Below, in pieces: positions 9,057 through 17,575 of a DNA stretch of 44,337 nucleotides (its first letter is position 1; each line of letters opens with the position of its first letter). The position numbers and the translations under genes are program-made. Below the pieces are notes generated by a model. It ran no database searches and was not told the DNA's origin. It saw only the letters and a list, made by a program, of their open reading frames with translations. The stretch lies in contig CAMJXE010000015.1 of NCBI GenBank assembly GCA_946409645.1, positions 1-44,337 of the forward strand, written 5' to 3'. Source of the stretch: an uncultured Bacteroidales bacterium. Lineage in GTDB: Bacteria > Bacteroidota > Bacteroidia > Bacteroidales > WCHB1-69.

Positions 9057-9107
9057 ACTTCTCCAAAAAAACAAGTCAAACCAATGTCATTCTTAAATAT
9101 AATCAAG

Positions 9108-9641
9108 ATGAAAAAACAATTCTTATTCACAGGCTTATTCATGCTAATCATGTTTTTCGGATTCGCACAGAAATATGCGTACATCAATTCCGAATATATT
9201 CTTTCACAAATTCCTGAATATAAGGAAGCTCAAGCCGAGTTAGACCGCGTTGCCGTGCAGTGGCAGAAGGAAATCGAAGCGAAGTTCTCCACCATCGACT
9301 CCATGTACAAACGCTATCAGGTGGAAGCCATCACTCTTCCTGAACAAATCAAAAAGAGCCGTGAGGAAGCCATTATCGCTCAGGAAAAAGCTGCTAAAGA
9401 ACTGCAAAAGAAACGTTTCGGTCAAAACGGTGACCTATTCAAGAAACGCGAAGAGCTGGTGAAACCTATCCAAGACCGCGTGATTAACGCCGTGAACGAC
9501 TACGCAAAGGAAAGAGGCTATGCGTTTGTCTTTGACACCGCAGGCGACCTGACCATCATTTACGCAGATCCGAAATGGGACATCAACGCACAAGTGCTCC
9601 AAAAAATGGGCATCTCCGCAAGCAATAATTTAGATGATTAA
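9108..9641 (+). CDS. OmpH/Skp family periplasmic chaperone, copy 1
   Basis: The product (177 residues from 9108) has a signal peptide MKKQFLFTGLFMLIMFFGFAQ, then KYAYINSEYILSQIPEYKEAQAELD, the typical OmpH strand and helix start, followed by a long charged coiled-coil (about residues 50-130) and a small C-terminal strand region (YAFVFDTAGDLTIIYADP). An in-frame ATG at 9084 would add eight residues before the signal peptide and is less likely. Family members form trimeric, jellyfish-shaped holdases that carry unfolded barrel proteins to BamA. It is the first of three tandem paralogs. Confidence 0.93.
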   Translation: MKKQFLFTGLFMLIMFFGFAQKYAYINSEYILSQIPEYKEAQAELDRVAVQWQKEIEAKFSTIDSMYKRYQVEAITLPEQIKKSREEAIIAQEKAAKELQKKRFGQNGDLFKKREELVKPIQDRVINAVNDYAKERGYAFVFDTAGDLTIIYADPKWDINAQVLQKMGISASNNLDD

Positions 9642-9673
9642 TAGTAAAGTACGAACATAAAGAAAGAGATTCA

Positions 9674-10171
9674 ATGAAAAAGATTTTAATGATTCTGGCC
9701 ATTGCCGGATTGTTCTCCGTCCAAGCGGCGCATGCGCAAAAATACGGACATGTCAACTCAAGTGAGATTCTGGAGGTGATGCCTGGCATCGACTCCCTGC
9801 AAATCAAATTGCAAGCTTTCCAACAGGATTTACAATCCCTGTATGAGAATATGATGGCTGAATATCAGACCAAGAAAGACAAATTCGATCGCGAAGTGGG
9901 TACTATGTCATCTGCTGTGCGTCAAGTGCGTGAAAAAGAACTGATGGATCTCGGAAATCGTATTCAAGAGTTCCAAGCCAGCGCTCAGGAGGATTTAGAA
10001 GAAAAACAATACGAACTGGCGAAACCTTTCCAGGATGCCATTCAGGAAGCCATTAACAAAGTGGCCAAAGCCAACGGATATTCCTACATTTTCGACACAA
10101 AAACGCTGTTGTATTATGGAAGTTCCGATGACATCACCCCTTTAGTGAAGAAAGAATTGGGCATTAAATAA
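9674..10171 (+). CDS. OmpH/Skp family periplasmic chaperone, copy 2
   Basis: The 165-residue protein has a cleavable signal (ending AAHAQ), then KYGHVNSSEILEVMPGIDSLQIKLQAF, a charged helical arm rich in Glu, Gln and Lys, and the terminal YSYIFDTKTLLYYGSSDD strand segment. It is more like copy 3 than copy 1 (shared MPGID, VREKELMDL/VKEDELMKL, LGIK end). Its stop overlaps the start of copy 3 by one base, which suggests translational coupling. Role: periplasmic holdase for outer-membrane proteins. Confidence 0.93.
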   Translation: MKKILMILAIAGLFSVQAAHAQKYGHVNSSEILEVMPGIDSLQIKLQAFQQDLQSLYENMMAEYQTKKDKFDREVGTMSSAVRQVREKELMDLGNRIQEFQASAQEDLEEKQYELAKPFQDAIQEAINKVAKANGYSYIFDTKTLLYYGSSDDITPLVKKELGIK

Positions 10172-10683
10172 TGGAAACGATGAAAAAGTTTTTAATGATA
10201 ATTGCTGTCGCACTACTTTGTGCCGCTACGGGTTTCGCGCAAAAGGCGAAATTCGGACATGTGGACTATGGTGCCATTATGAAAGAGATGCCCGGCATTG
10301 ACACTGCCCAGCAGGCCTTGGTCGAATATCAGCAGGAATTGGAAGCTGTTGGCAAACAAATGGCTGATGAATTTAAGCTCAAACAATCTGAATACGCCAA
10401 TTTAGCCAATAGCTCCACCTCTTCTGCCATTCTTAAGGTGAAAGAGGATGAGCTGATGAAACTCTACAAACGTCTGCAAGATTTTGTAAGCTCCAGCGAA
10501 ATGGATATACAGAGAAAGCAGGTCGAATTGATTCAACCGTTCCAAGACAAATTGATGGCGGCCATCAAAAAAGTGGCTGAAACCAATAAATATTCTTACA
10601 TCTTTGATATCACGATGTGCGCCTTCCGTTCTGATGCGGATGATTTGACTAACGCCGTGCGCACCGAACTGGGAATTAAATAA
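10171..10683 (+). CDS. OmpH/Skp family periplasmic chaperone, copy 3
   Basis: The 170-residue protein has a signal peptide ending TGFAQ, then KFGHVDYGAIMKEMPGIDTAQQALVEYQQEL, a coiled-coil arm and YSYIFDITMCAFRSDADD near the end, closing with ELGIK. It overlaps copy 2 by one base (TAATG). A terminator follows after ~20 bp, so this ends the envelope-assembly operon. Three successive OmpH genes could form homo- or heterotrimers; that is inference. Confidence 0.93.
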   Translation: METMKKFLMIIAVALLCAATGFAQKAKFGHVDYGAIMKEMPGIDTAQQALVEYQQELEAVGKQMADEFKLKQSEYANLANSSTSSAILKVKEDELMKLYKRLQDFVSSSEMDIQRKQVELIQPFQDKLMAAIKKVAETNKYSYIFDITMCAFRSDADDLTNAVRTELGIK

Positions 10684-10705
10684 AAGCTCTTATATTATAT
10701 ATGGA

Positions 10706-10737
10706 AGAGGCGGTCTGTTGTCCGTCTCTTTTTTTTG
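10706..10737 (+). terminator. Rho-independent terminator after the bamA/OmpH operon
   Basis: AGAGGCGG (10706-10713) pairs with CCGTCTCT (10722-10729), with one G-U pair and an 8-nt loop, followed by a run of seven or more T. It ends the rightward operon. Confidence 0.8.
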
Positions 10738-10786
10738 ACTCTTACCTCCTGAACTTCTAATCCCATAAAACCTAAATCTTAAACCT

Positions 10787-12832
10787 ATGAACCCCTTTGT
10801 AGAAAAATGGACCACCCCGCGGGAAACCCCGCCGTTCAATGATATTAAAACCGAGCATTATTTGCCGGCATTTGAGCAGGCTATTGCCGCTGCGAAAAAG
10901 GATATAGAAAACATTGTCAATCATAAAGATACACCTGATTTTGAAAACACCATTGTGGCACTCGACCGGTCGGGCGAACAGCTGAGCACCGTCGCCGACA
11001 TCTTCTTCAACATCCTCGAATGCAACGGCGATGACGAGATGCAGGCCACGGCAGAGAAGGTGCAGCCGCTGTTGGTGGAATATGAGAACGAGGTCTATCA
11101 GCACCCCGGACTCTTCGCCCGCGTGAAGGCCGTCTATGAGCAACAACAAATCGACCACGCACTGCAAGGTGCCGAACAAATCCTGCTGAAGAAAACTTAC
11201 GATGCTTTTGTTTCGGGCGGCGCCAACTTGCCGGAACAGGATAAACAACGCTATCGCGAGCTAACCATGAATCTGGCAAACCGCCAGCTCGATTTCGGAC
11301 AGCGCGCGCTGAAGGCCACGAACGCCTGGTATGTGCACCTTGAAAAAGATTCCCCGCGCATAGCGGGCCTGCCGGAAAGCGCTCTCGCCATTGCCGCCCA
11401 AAAGGCCGCCGAAAAAGGGTTGGACGGCTATGTCTTCGGGCTTTCTGCTCCCGATGTGAATGCGGTGTTGACCTACGCTGACGACCAATCCCTTCGGGAA
11501 GAGGTCTATATGCACTCCAGCAAGAAAGCCTACCATGATGAATTCGACAACTGCGAAAATATCAAAGAGATACTGAAATGCCGGGAAGAGATTGCTCATT
11601 TGCTGGGCTACGAACATTACGCCAATTACGCCCTGCGCAACCGCATGGCCAAAGACCTGCCGCATGTCTATCAACTGCTCGACGAGTTGAAGGCTGCTGC
11701 ACTGCCCGCCGCCAAACGGGAAATAACGGAGCTCAAGCAATTTGCTAAGAATCAAGGCTTTGAAGGCGAGTTTCAACGCTGGGACCTCAGCTACTACATG
11801 GAAAAACTGCGTCAGGAAAAGTTCAGCTTGGACATGGAGAAACTAAAGGTCTATTTTCCATTGAATCAAGTAATTGACGGTGTCTTTGGCTTGGCTTCCA
11901 CGCTGTACGACTTGCGGTTCGTCCCTTCCGACGACATTCAGAAATATCACCCTGAAGTGCTGGTCTATGAGGTCTTTCGAGGCGACAAGTTCATGTCGGT
12001 GCTCTATCTGGACTTCCACCCGCGCAGCACCAAACGGAGCGGCGCGTGGATGACCGAGTTCCGTGACCAACACTATGACGCTGACGGCAATGACGTGCGC
12101 CCATGGGTGAGCCTGGTGATGAACTTCACCCCGCCAACGCCCGAACAGCCATCGTTGCTCACGGTGGACGAGGTCAACACCTTCCTGCACGAGTTCGGCC
12201 ACGCGCTGAACGGAATGCTATCGGAGGTGAAATATGCCACGCTGTCGGGCACCCACTCTCCCCGCGATTTCGTGGAACTGCCGTCGCAACTGAACGAGAA
12301 CTGGCTTACAGAACCCGAATTCCTGAAGACCTTCGCCCGCCACTACCAGACCGGCGAACTGATTCCCGAAAAGTATGTCGAGCAGCTGAAAAACCTCAAC
12401 CGCTTCATGGCAGGCTATCTCTGCGTGCGACAGCTCTCATTCGGCTATTTGGACATGATGTGGCATACCATGCCAGCGGCAAAGGTCGATGATATTCGTG
12501 CGCTTGAACGTTCGGTTTTCGACACGGTGGAGGTTCTGCCTGTGGTACCTGGAACTTGTATGAGCCCCACCTTCGGACACCTGTTCTCCGGCGGATATGC
12601 AGCGGGATATTACGGTTACAAGTGGGCGGAAATGCTTGAAGCTGACGCATTTGCACTCTTCAAAGAGACCGGTGTGATGAACAAAGAGACAGCCAAACGC
12701 TACTTGGAAACGATTCTTTCCAAGGGCGGTTCCGTGGATGCTATGGAGATGTTTGTCAACTTCCGCGGCCGCGAACCCAAAATTGATGCGTTATTGGAAC
12801 GCGATGGACTTACAAATTGTCGGGCGTGCTGA
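10787..12832 (+). CDS. M3 family zinc metallopeptidase (Dcp/oligopeptidase A type)
   Basis: The 681-residue protein matches the thimet-oligopeptidase/Dcp family in length and pattern. The zinc site HEFGH is at residues 468-472 (NTFLHEFGHALNGML), followed by SGTHSPRDFVELPSQLNENW, which supplies the third ligand glutamate, and by the conserved YKWAEMLEADAFALF region near the C-terminus. There is no signal peptide (MNPFVEKWTTPRETPPFNDI), so it is probably cytoplasmic and trims short peptides. It is monocistronic: a terminator lies 50 bp before it and a promoter for azlC starts 10 bp after its stop. Exact specificity (dipeptidyl carboxypeptidase or endopeptidase) cannot be told from sequence. Confidence 0.94.
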   Translation: MNPFVEKWTTPRETPPFNDIKTEHYLPAFEQAIAAAKKDIENIVNHKDTPDFENTIVALDRSGEQLSTVADIFFNILECNGDDEMQATAEKVQPLLVEYENEVYQHPGLFARVKAVYEQQQIDHALQGAEQILLKKTYDAFVSGGANLPEQDKQRYRELTMNLANRQLDFGQRALKATNAWYVHLEKDSPRIAGLPESALAIAAQKAAEKGLDGYVFGLSAPDVNAVLTYADDQSLREEVYMHSSKKAYHDEFDNCENIKEILKCREEIAHLLGYEHYANYALRNRMAKDLPHVYQLLDELKAAALPAAKREITELKQFAKNQGFEGEFQRWDLSYYMEKLRQEKFSLDMEKLKVYFPLNQVIDGVFGLASTLYDLRFVPSDDIQKYHPEVLVYEVFRGDKFMSVLYLDFHPRSTKRSGAWMTEFRDQHYDADGNDVRPWVSLVMNFTPPTPEQPSLLTVDEVNTFLHEFGHALNGMLSEVKYATLSGTHSPRDFVELPSQLNENWLTEPEFLKTFARHYQTGELIPEKYVEQLKNLNRFMAGYLCVRQLSFGYLDMMWHTMPAAKVDDIRALERSVFDTVEVLPVVPGTCMSPTFGHLFSGGYAAGYYGYKWAEMLEADAFALFKETGVMNKETAKRYLETILSKGGSVDAMEMFVNFRGREPKIDALLERDGLTNCRAC

Positions 12833-12841
12833 AAAAAAACG

Positions 12842-12849
12842 TACATTTG
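12842..12849 (+). promoter_or_regulatory. Promoter -7 element before azlC
   Basis: TACATTTG fits TAnnTTTG and is followed by CAGCGG; the azlC ATG is 30 bp downstream. It sits right after the peptidase stop, marking a separate transcription unit. Confidence 0.6.
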
Positions 12850-12878
12850 CAGCGGTTATTTGAAAACCTTAACTACTT

Positions 12879-13616
12879 ATGAATGAATTTATTAGAGGCA
12901 TAAAACGCGGATTTCCCATCTGTTTGGGATACATTCCCGTATCCTTTACATTCGGGTTGATTGCCGTGAAGATGGGATTCACGCCCGCGCAGGCGACCAT
13001 CATCTCCCTGACCAACATGGCATCCGCAGGTCAGTTTGCCGGCATCCGGCTGATTGAAGGCGGTGCTCCCTATATCGAGTTGATAATCACCACATTCGTT
13101 ATTAACTTGCGCTATTTTTTGATGTCGCTTTCGCTTTCGCAGAAGGTGGCTCCCGACATGCCATTCTACAAACGCGCAGTCATGGCTTACTGCATCACGG
13201 ACGAGGTGTTCGCACTTTCGGCCATGGAACCCGATGAAGTATCGTTCCCATTCTTCGGAGGATTGATGCTCACTCCCATATTGGGTTGGACTTCAGGCAC
13301 TTTGCTCGGTGCTGTTGCCTCCGGCTTGCTCTCCCCGATGATTCAAGGCTGTATGGGCATTGCGTTGTACTGCATGTTCATCGCCATTATCATCCCACCC
13401 GCCAGAAAGAGCCGCAAAGTGGCGTTGGCAGTGGTGGTTGCCGCATTCCTCTCCTGCATGTTCAAGTATGTGCCGGGACTCAACGAGTTGTCGAAGGTGG
13501 GAGGCGGTGGCTGGGCCATCATCACGGCTGCCATCTTAGGCGCTGCTATCTGCGCCTCCATTAAGGAAGTGAAACGTCGTCGTAAAGCGGCCATGGCAGA
13601 AAGGAGGTCCGCATGA
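12879..13616 (+). CDS. azlC: AzlC family branched-chain amino acid exporter subunit
   Basis: The 245-residue integral membrane protein shows the AzlC signature: GIKRGFPICLGYIPVSFTFGLIAVKMGF at the N-terminus, SAGQFAGI, and the NLRYFLMSLSLSQK segment, with about seven membrane segments. The C-terminus is basic. Together with AzlD it exports branched-chain amino acids or their analogues, as shown for AzlCD and BrnFE in other bacteria; the substrate here is inferred. The azlD start overlaps its stop (ATGA), so the pair is translationally coupled. Confidence 0.93.
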   Translation: MNEFIRGIKRGFPICLGYIPVSFTFGLIAVKMGFTPAQATIISLTNMASAGQFAGIRLIEGGAPYIELIITTFVINLRYFLMSLSLSQKVAPDMPFYKRAVMAYCITDEVFALSAMEPDEVSFPFFGGLMLTPILGWTSGTLLGAVASGLLSPMIQGCMGIALYCMFIAIIIPPARKSRKVALAVVVAAFLSCMFKYVPGLNELSKVGGGGWAIITAAILGAAICASIKEVKRRRKAAMAERRSA

Positions 13617-13948
13617 ACTACGTATATATCTGCATGTTCCTGATGTTCCTGACCACCTATCTGATTCGTGTGATCCCCATCGGGTTTGTACGCAAGAAGA
13701 TGGAAAACCTTTGGATTCAGGACTTTATTTACTATATCCCGTTCAGTGTCTTGTCCGCAATGACGTTCCCTGACGTGCTTTACTCCACAACAGCAACCGG
13801 TGCGGAACCGCACATATCCATTTCCGCTGTCGTAGCCACCGTGGTGGCCTTGATTTTAGCATGGTGCAAACGCGGTCTCGTGCTGGTCGCCATCGTCGCC
13901 GTGTTGGTGGCCATTGCAGTGGAGATGCTATTGCCGTACCTGTTTTAG
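13613..13948 (+). CDS. azlD: AzlD family small exporter subunit
   Basis: The 111-residue protein has four hydrophobic segments and the AzlD hallmark TTYLIRVIPIGFVRKK near the N-terminus plus FIYYIPFSVLSAMTFPDVLY. It is the small partner of AzlC. It overlaps azlC by four bases, and its stop region overlaps the M20 hydrolase stop on the opposite strand by four bases, leaving no room for a conventional terminator between the two convergent units. Confidence 0.92.
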   Translation: MNYVYICMFLMFLTTYLIRVIPIGFVRKKMENLWIQDFIYYIPFSVLSAMTFPDVLYSTTATGAEPHISISAVVATVVALILAWCKRGLVLVAIVAVLVAIAVEMLLPYLF

Positions 13949-15069
13949 CGGTTTATCGCTTTCGCCAAATTGTAGAATATTTTCGCGCCCGTCTCCACGA
14001 TCTCGTCTGGAAAGTCGAAATCGGGATGATGCAGGGGCGGCTGCGACGTACCGGAACCGAGTCCGAACAGCGCCCCAGTGTAATGCTGCGTGAAGAGCCC
14101 GAAATCCTCGCCCCAAAAGAAGGGAATCGGTTTCTCCTGATAGGTAAAATCCAGATTGTCAGCACATTCTTTGATGACATTGACCGCCTTTTCCGCGTTG
14201 TTCGAGGCGGCGAAATATTCTAGCCATCGGATTTCGCATTGCAGGTTTTCGCAAGCCGATTCGGCTTTGGCTTTACTTTCGATTTCGGAGATAATCTGCT
14301 GGAGATGAGCGTCTTCACGGGTGCGGATGGTGAAACGAAGCACGCCGTCGCCGGCGGCTACACCGTAGGCTTGGCTGCCAACCCGGAACTCGATGAGGGT
14401 GGCCACACAGAAATCGTCGCGAAGCACATCCCGCTGGTTCAGCGAGAGCACATAGTCGGTGATGCGCTGTGCAGCCGCAAATGGGGAAACGGCATTCCAA
14501 GGTTCGGCGGCATGGGCGGTCTTGCCCGTCAGCACGATGTCACAGCTGACCACGGAGCAGGTGAAACTGCCTGGCCTGCAGATAATTGTGTTAGAAGGTT
14601 CGGCGGGAATGTTGTGCAAGGCGTAAGCGCAATCGATATTGTAAGATTGCAGAATTCCGCTTTCAAGAATCTGTTTCGCGCCCTCGCCAGTCTCTTCGGC
14701 CCCTTGGAAGAGAAGGAGCACCTTTCCCGACGGCAGCGGTTTCTCGTGCAACATCTCCGCCACGCGCAGCATGATCGTGCTGTGCCCATCGTGCCCGCAC
14801 TTGTGTGAAACACCCTCGGTTTCAGACCTGTACGGCAGATTCAGTGTCTCGTTGACCCGCACCGCGTCCATGTCGGCTCGCAGGAGCACGGTCTTCCCGC
14901 CGCCCCCGAAATCGAACTCCGCCAGCAGGTGGTTTCCTTTCGGAAACGTGACGATTTTGCTTGGCTGGAGCTGCTCCAGTCGTTGACGGATGTATGCGGA
15001 AGTCCGAACTTCCTCGTTGGAAGCCTCGGCCATGCGATGTAATTGGTGACGTATCTCTTTGCAATCCAT
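13945..15069 (-). CDS. M20D family amidohydrolase (N-acyl-amino acid hydrolase type)
   Basis: From the ATG at 15069 the product has 374 residues. Metal-binding motifs are LLRADMDAV, HKCGHDGHS (Cys91, His93, His96) and the catalytic FQGAEETG (Glu125/126), followed by the GKTAHAAEPWNAVSP dimerisation-domain segment and PFFWGEDFGLF near the end. Cys91 is typical of the M20D amidohydrolases, which cleave N-acyl or N-aryl amino acids. It is cytoplasmic (no signal). The longer frame to 15192 is rejected because a -7 promoter element lies at 15097-15104, upstream of 15069. It faces an amino-acid exporter, a suggestive but unproven link. Confidence 0.92.
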   Translation of the reverse strand: MDCKEIRHQLHRMAEASNEEVRTSAYIRQRLEQLQPSKIVTFPKGNHLLAEFDFGGGGKTVLLRADMDAVRVNETLNLPYRSETEGVSHKCGHDGHSTIMLRVAEMLHEKPLPSGKVLLLFQGAEETGEGAKQILESGILQSYNIDCAYALHNIPAEPSNTIICRPGSFTCSVVSCDIVLTGKTAHAAEPWNAVSPFAAAQRITDYVLSLNQRDVLRDDFCVATLIEFRVGSQAYGVAAGDGVLRFTIRTREDAHLQQIISEIESKAKAESACENLQCEIRWLEYFAASNNAEKAVNVIKECADNLDFTYQEKPIPFFWGEDFGLFTQHYTGALFGLGSGTSQPPLHHPDFDFPDEIVETGAKIFYNLAKAINR

Positions 15070-15096
15070 AATGTTACAATCTAAAATTGGAGGATG

Positions 15097-15104
15097 CAAA
15101 GGTA
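15097..15104 (-). promoter_or_regulatory. Promoter -7 element of the M20 hydrolase
   Basis: TACCTTTG on the minus strand fits the Bacteroidota consensus and lies 28 bp before the ATG at 15069. It fixes the start. Confidence 0.65.
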
Positions 15105-15249
15105 TATTTTTTTGCAATTGGCTGTTGACCATTAGCTTTTGGCTTGGAATTCGGAATCTCCGAGATTTGCGGGGAATGGAGTATTCTGGCATAAAAAATT
15201 TGTGGGGAATGGAAATTTTTCGCCGATGGCTAAAGCATCAATACAGCTG

Positions 15250-15813
15250 TTATAGGGACGAAGAGGCTTTTTCCATTTTTTCATACGATTTCACAAATCT
15301 TCCTTTTGAGAATAAGAGGAAACGATGGTGGGAAACACTTTCTTTTTGGTTGTCCGGGATAAGTTCCGACAGAAACCGCTTCATATAGGAATTGCAGTAA
15401 CTTGTCTTATAATAGAACTCGTTGATACTCAACATGGGATTGGACAAGTGTTCATTCTGCAGGAATGCGTCAGTGTAATACTCGGTTAAAACGTAAAGCT
15501 GAAGATTTGCTTTGTCACAATCATCCTGGATGGTACTTAAAGGAATGCAAACGCTGCTCGAACAATGTGGCGACCACAGGTAAAGTAACGTGTTTTCATG
15601 CTTCTTCAACAAAACTGACAGTTGGTCGGCGGTAATGGCCATGATTCTTCCATCATTGTGGTCAGGAATTTCATCGACTGAACTCACAAAGCAGATTTTA
15701 TGCTGTTCCTCAGCGGTTAGACGTTTATAACCGCTATTGAACCCTGGCGTATGAACGATGGCACAAGATTGGATTGTCACGGCAACAAGAAGATACAATA
15801 GGAACTTTTTCAT
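15250..15813 (-). CDS. Lipoprotein with thioredoxin-like features
   Basis: The 187-residue protein begins with a lipoprotein signal (MKKFLLYLLVAVTIQSC, lipidated Cys17). The mature part has TLLYLWSPHCSSSVC, which resembles a thioredoxin-fold strand followed by an active-site-like helix, but with four residues between the cysteines (CSSSVC) rather than the CxxC spacing of redox-active members. The C-terminal HHRFLLFSKGRFVKSYEKM could be the last strands of the fold. A role in periplasmic redox or in copper handling (Sco-like CxxxC proteins) is possible but not shown. It stands alone, 67 bp after the barrel gene upstream. Confidence 0.65.
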   Translation of the reverse strand: MKKFLLYLLVAVTIQSCAIVHTPGFNSGYKRLTAEEQHKICFVSSVDEIPDHNDGRIMAITADQLSVLLKKHENTLLYLWSPHCSSSVCIPLSTIQDDCDKANLQLYVLTEYYTDAFLQNEHLSNPMLSINEFYYKTSYCNSYMKRFLSELIPDNQKESVSHHRFLLFSKGRFVKSYEKMEKASSSL

Positions 15814-15880
15814 CGGATAAGTTTGTGATATTTAGGAAGATGTGATGCGTGCTGGCTTCGAATATTGTAAATTGAGATCA

Positions 15881-17575
15881 TCAGAACTCGTACCCCACCC
15901 CCAAATTGACAATTCCCTTGATGCCGAAGCCTGCCTCGAAACTGCCGAACCAATGTTTTGCACCGGCTTTCAACCCGAAGGCGGTCAGCTGGAACGCGGA
16001 GAACACTCTGTTATGGTCAATGGTTCTCGGCCGGATAAGAAAATCATCATCGAGGTATTCACGACCATGTTTGATATACAAACCCACGGCAAGCCCAGAG
16101 TAAAGGGTCAGATGCGGGCGGTTGAGGTAGGAGAATCGCAGAGAGGGCATTATCAGGAAATGATGCTCTTTATATTGCCACGTGGGATTTTCTGGCATTC
16201 CAATATTCCCGACATTGCCTTTTTCTTTATAAAAATTATAACCTGTCGTAAGGCCTAACCAAAACCATTTTGAGGCGCGGTAATGATAGTCCAAGGAGAA
16301 TACGGGAGTGAATATTTGCTTTGTGGGCGAAACACCTTCTATCGGTTCTCCCAAAATAGGAGAAGCAAACAATTCCCTCAGATAGGTAAAGCCCAAAGGA
16401 TCGCTCACCCCTAACCGAAACTCGTGACGATAAAATGACTTGTCATCGTTCCAGTGCGGTTGCGCCTGCTTGATGGCCCGCTGCTTGCTGAATCCGTGCA
16501 GATAGGCGATTTGGAAATAGAGGTAGTGGTTTCGCTGAAACATGTACTGCTTTCCGTCATATTGGTGATGGCTAACATATCCTTGAGCAAAGTCTGTTGT
16601 GGCAACATTCAATCCAACCAAAAAACGAAGGTAATTCTGACTGGGTAATTGAAAATACACACCAACATCGGTCATTATGTCAGCATAAAAAACGTTTCTG
16701 TTGTAAACATAGTTTTGATAACCTATTTGCTGAAAATCATCTGAATAATCACTGGATTCATTACTCCCTCTCGAGGCATCAAAACCATAGAGAAAAGTTC
16801 TCCAAGGCATCCGAATCTGAGTACCAACGTTTGCCGTTATCCATAATTTGTCAGCGAGAGGATAATGGAATTCAAACTTAAGAGGCATTGAGACACCAAA
16901 ATAATCTTTAAGGCCTACCATGGATAATCCTTGAATTCCTAAATCCAAAGCAGCGGATACCCCGAAATAATCCGCAAAGTGATAGGAGAATTCCAATCCA
17001 ACGCGTCCTCCCATTCGGGGCTGAGTGTAGCTTTTTTTTCCGGTAGTTACGTCAATCAACTCTATAGGATGTACAATCTCCGCCTCCGCCGTATAACCGA
17101 AGTGAAATCCGTTGAAAGGGCTATCGCGAAGAACCGACTCTGTCTTGATGTGAGGTTCGCCCACAGGCTTCGTTGTCTCCGTCTGCGCGGGAGCAAGGGA
17201 GTTCAAGCCTAAAAGCATGAGCCCCGCCAATCCGTATTTTTTGATGCTGTCCATAGTAGAAACGTTTTGCTGTTCATACTGTATGACGCGATTTTCCAAA
17301 AAGGTAACGGTCTGCGCCCACAATTTTTCCAACGAATCTGGCGAGGTCTGCGCATCGGCACCGTTCAACTCGTAAAACAGCTGCTTGAATTCCTCACTGT
17401 GGATGTAGTCGGCGATGATGATGGTGTCCTGCACGCGCACCGTGTCGCGCACATAGACGGTGTCGCGCACCACGTGCCGTTTCACCACGTACATAGTGTC
17501 TGTGCTTTGTGCGGAGAGGCATCCTATAGTGCTGAATAATAAGATGATAAACGCAACAACAATCTTCCTTTTCAT
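15881..17575 (-). CDS. Outer-membrane beta-barrel protein coupled to the sigma-factor gene
   Basis: The 564-residue protein has a signal peptide ending CLSAQ (residues 1-22), a short periplasmic segment with the repeated motif VVRDTVYVRDTVRVQDT (residues 35-51), a possible helical region, a second hydrophobic stretch (YGLAGLMLLGLNSLAPAQ, about 114-131) and then ~400 residues of amphipathic strands (VGLEFSYHFADYFGVSAALDLGI, LWLTTGYNFY-like, AGFGIKGIVNLGVGYEF) ending in Phe, as expected for a BamA client. Its ATG overlaps the TGA of the sigma-factor gene (ATGA), so the two are translationally coupled. The extracytoplasmic tail of the sigma factor carries the same D-T-V repeat. Function unknown; a sensor or structural role is inference. 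Confidence 0.75.
   Translation of the reverse strand: MKRKIVVAFIILLFSTIGCLSAQSTDTMYVVKRHVVRDTVYVRDTVRVQDTIIIADYIHSEEFKQLFYELNGADAQTSPDSLEKLWAQTVTFLENRVIQYEQQNVSTMDSIKKYGLAGLMLLGLNSLAPAQTETTKPVGEPHIKTESVLRDSPFNGFHFGYTAEAEIVHPIELIDVTTGKKSYTQPRMGGRVGLEFSYHFADYFGVSAALDLGIQGLSMVGLKDYFGVSMPLKFEFHYPLADKLWITANVGTQIRMPWRTFLYGFDASRGSNESSDYSDDFQQIGYQNYVYNRNVFYADIMTDVGVYFQLPSQNYLRFLVGLNVATTDFAQGYVSHHQYDGKQYMFQRNHYLYFQIAYLHGFSKQRAIKQAQPHWNDDKSFYRHEFRLGVSDPLGFTYLRELFASPILGEPIEGVSPTKQIFTPVFSLDYHYRASKWFWLGLTTGYNFYKEKGNVGNIGMPENPTWQYKEHHFLIMPSLRFSYLNRPHLTLYSGLAVGLYIKHGREYLDDDFLIRPRTIDHNRVFSAFQLTAFGLKAGAKHWFGSFEAGFGIKGIVNLGVGYEF

Noticed and set aside
15070-15192. Upstream extension of the M20 hydrolase
   Set aside because: A -7 promoter element at 15097-15104 lies inside it and the added residues are not conserved-looking.
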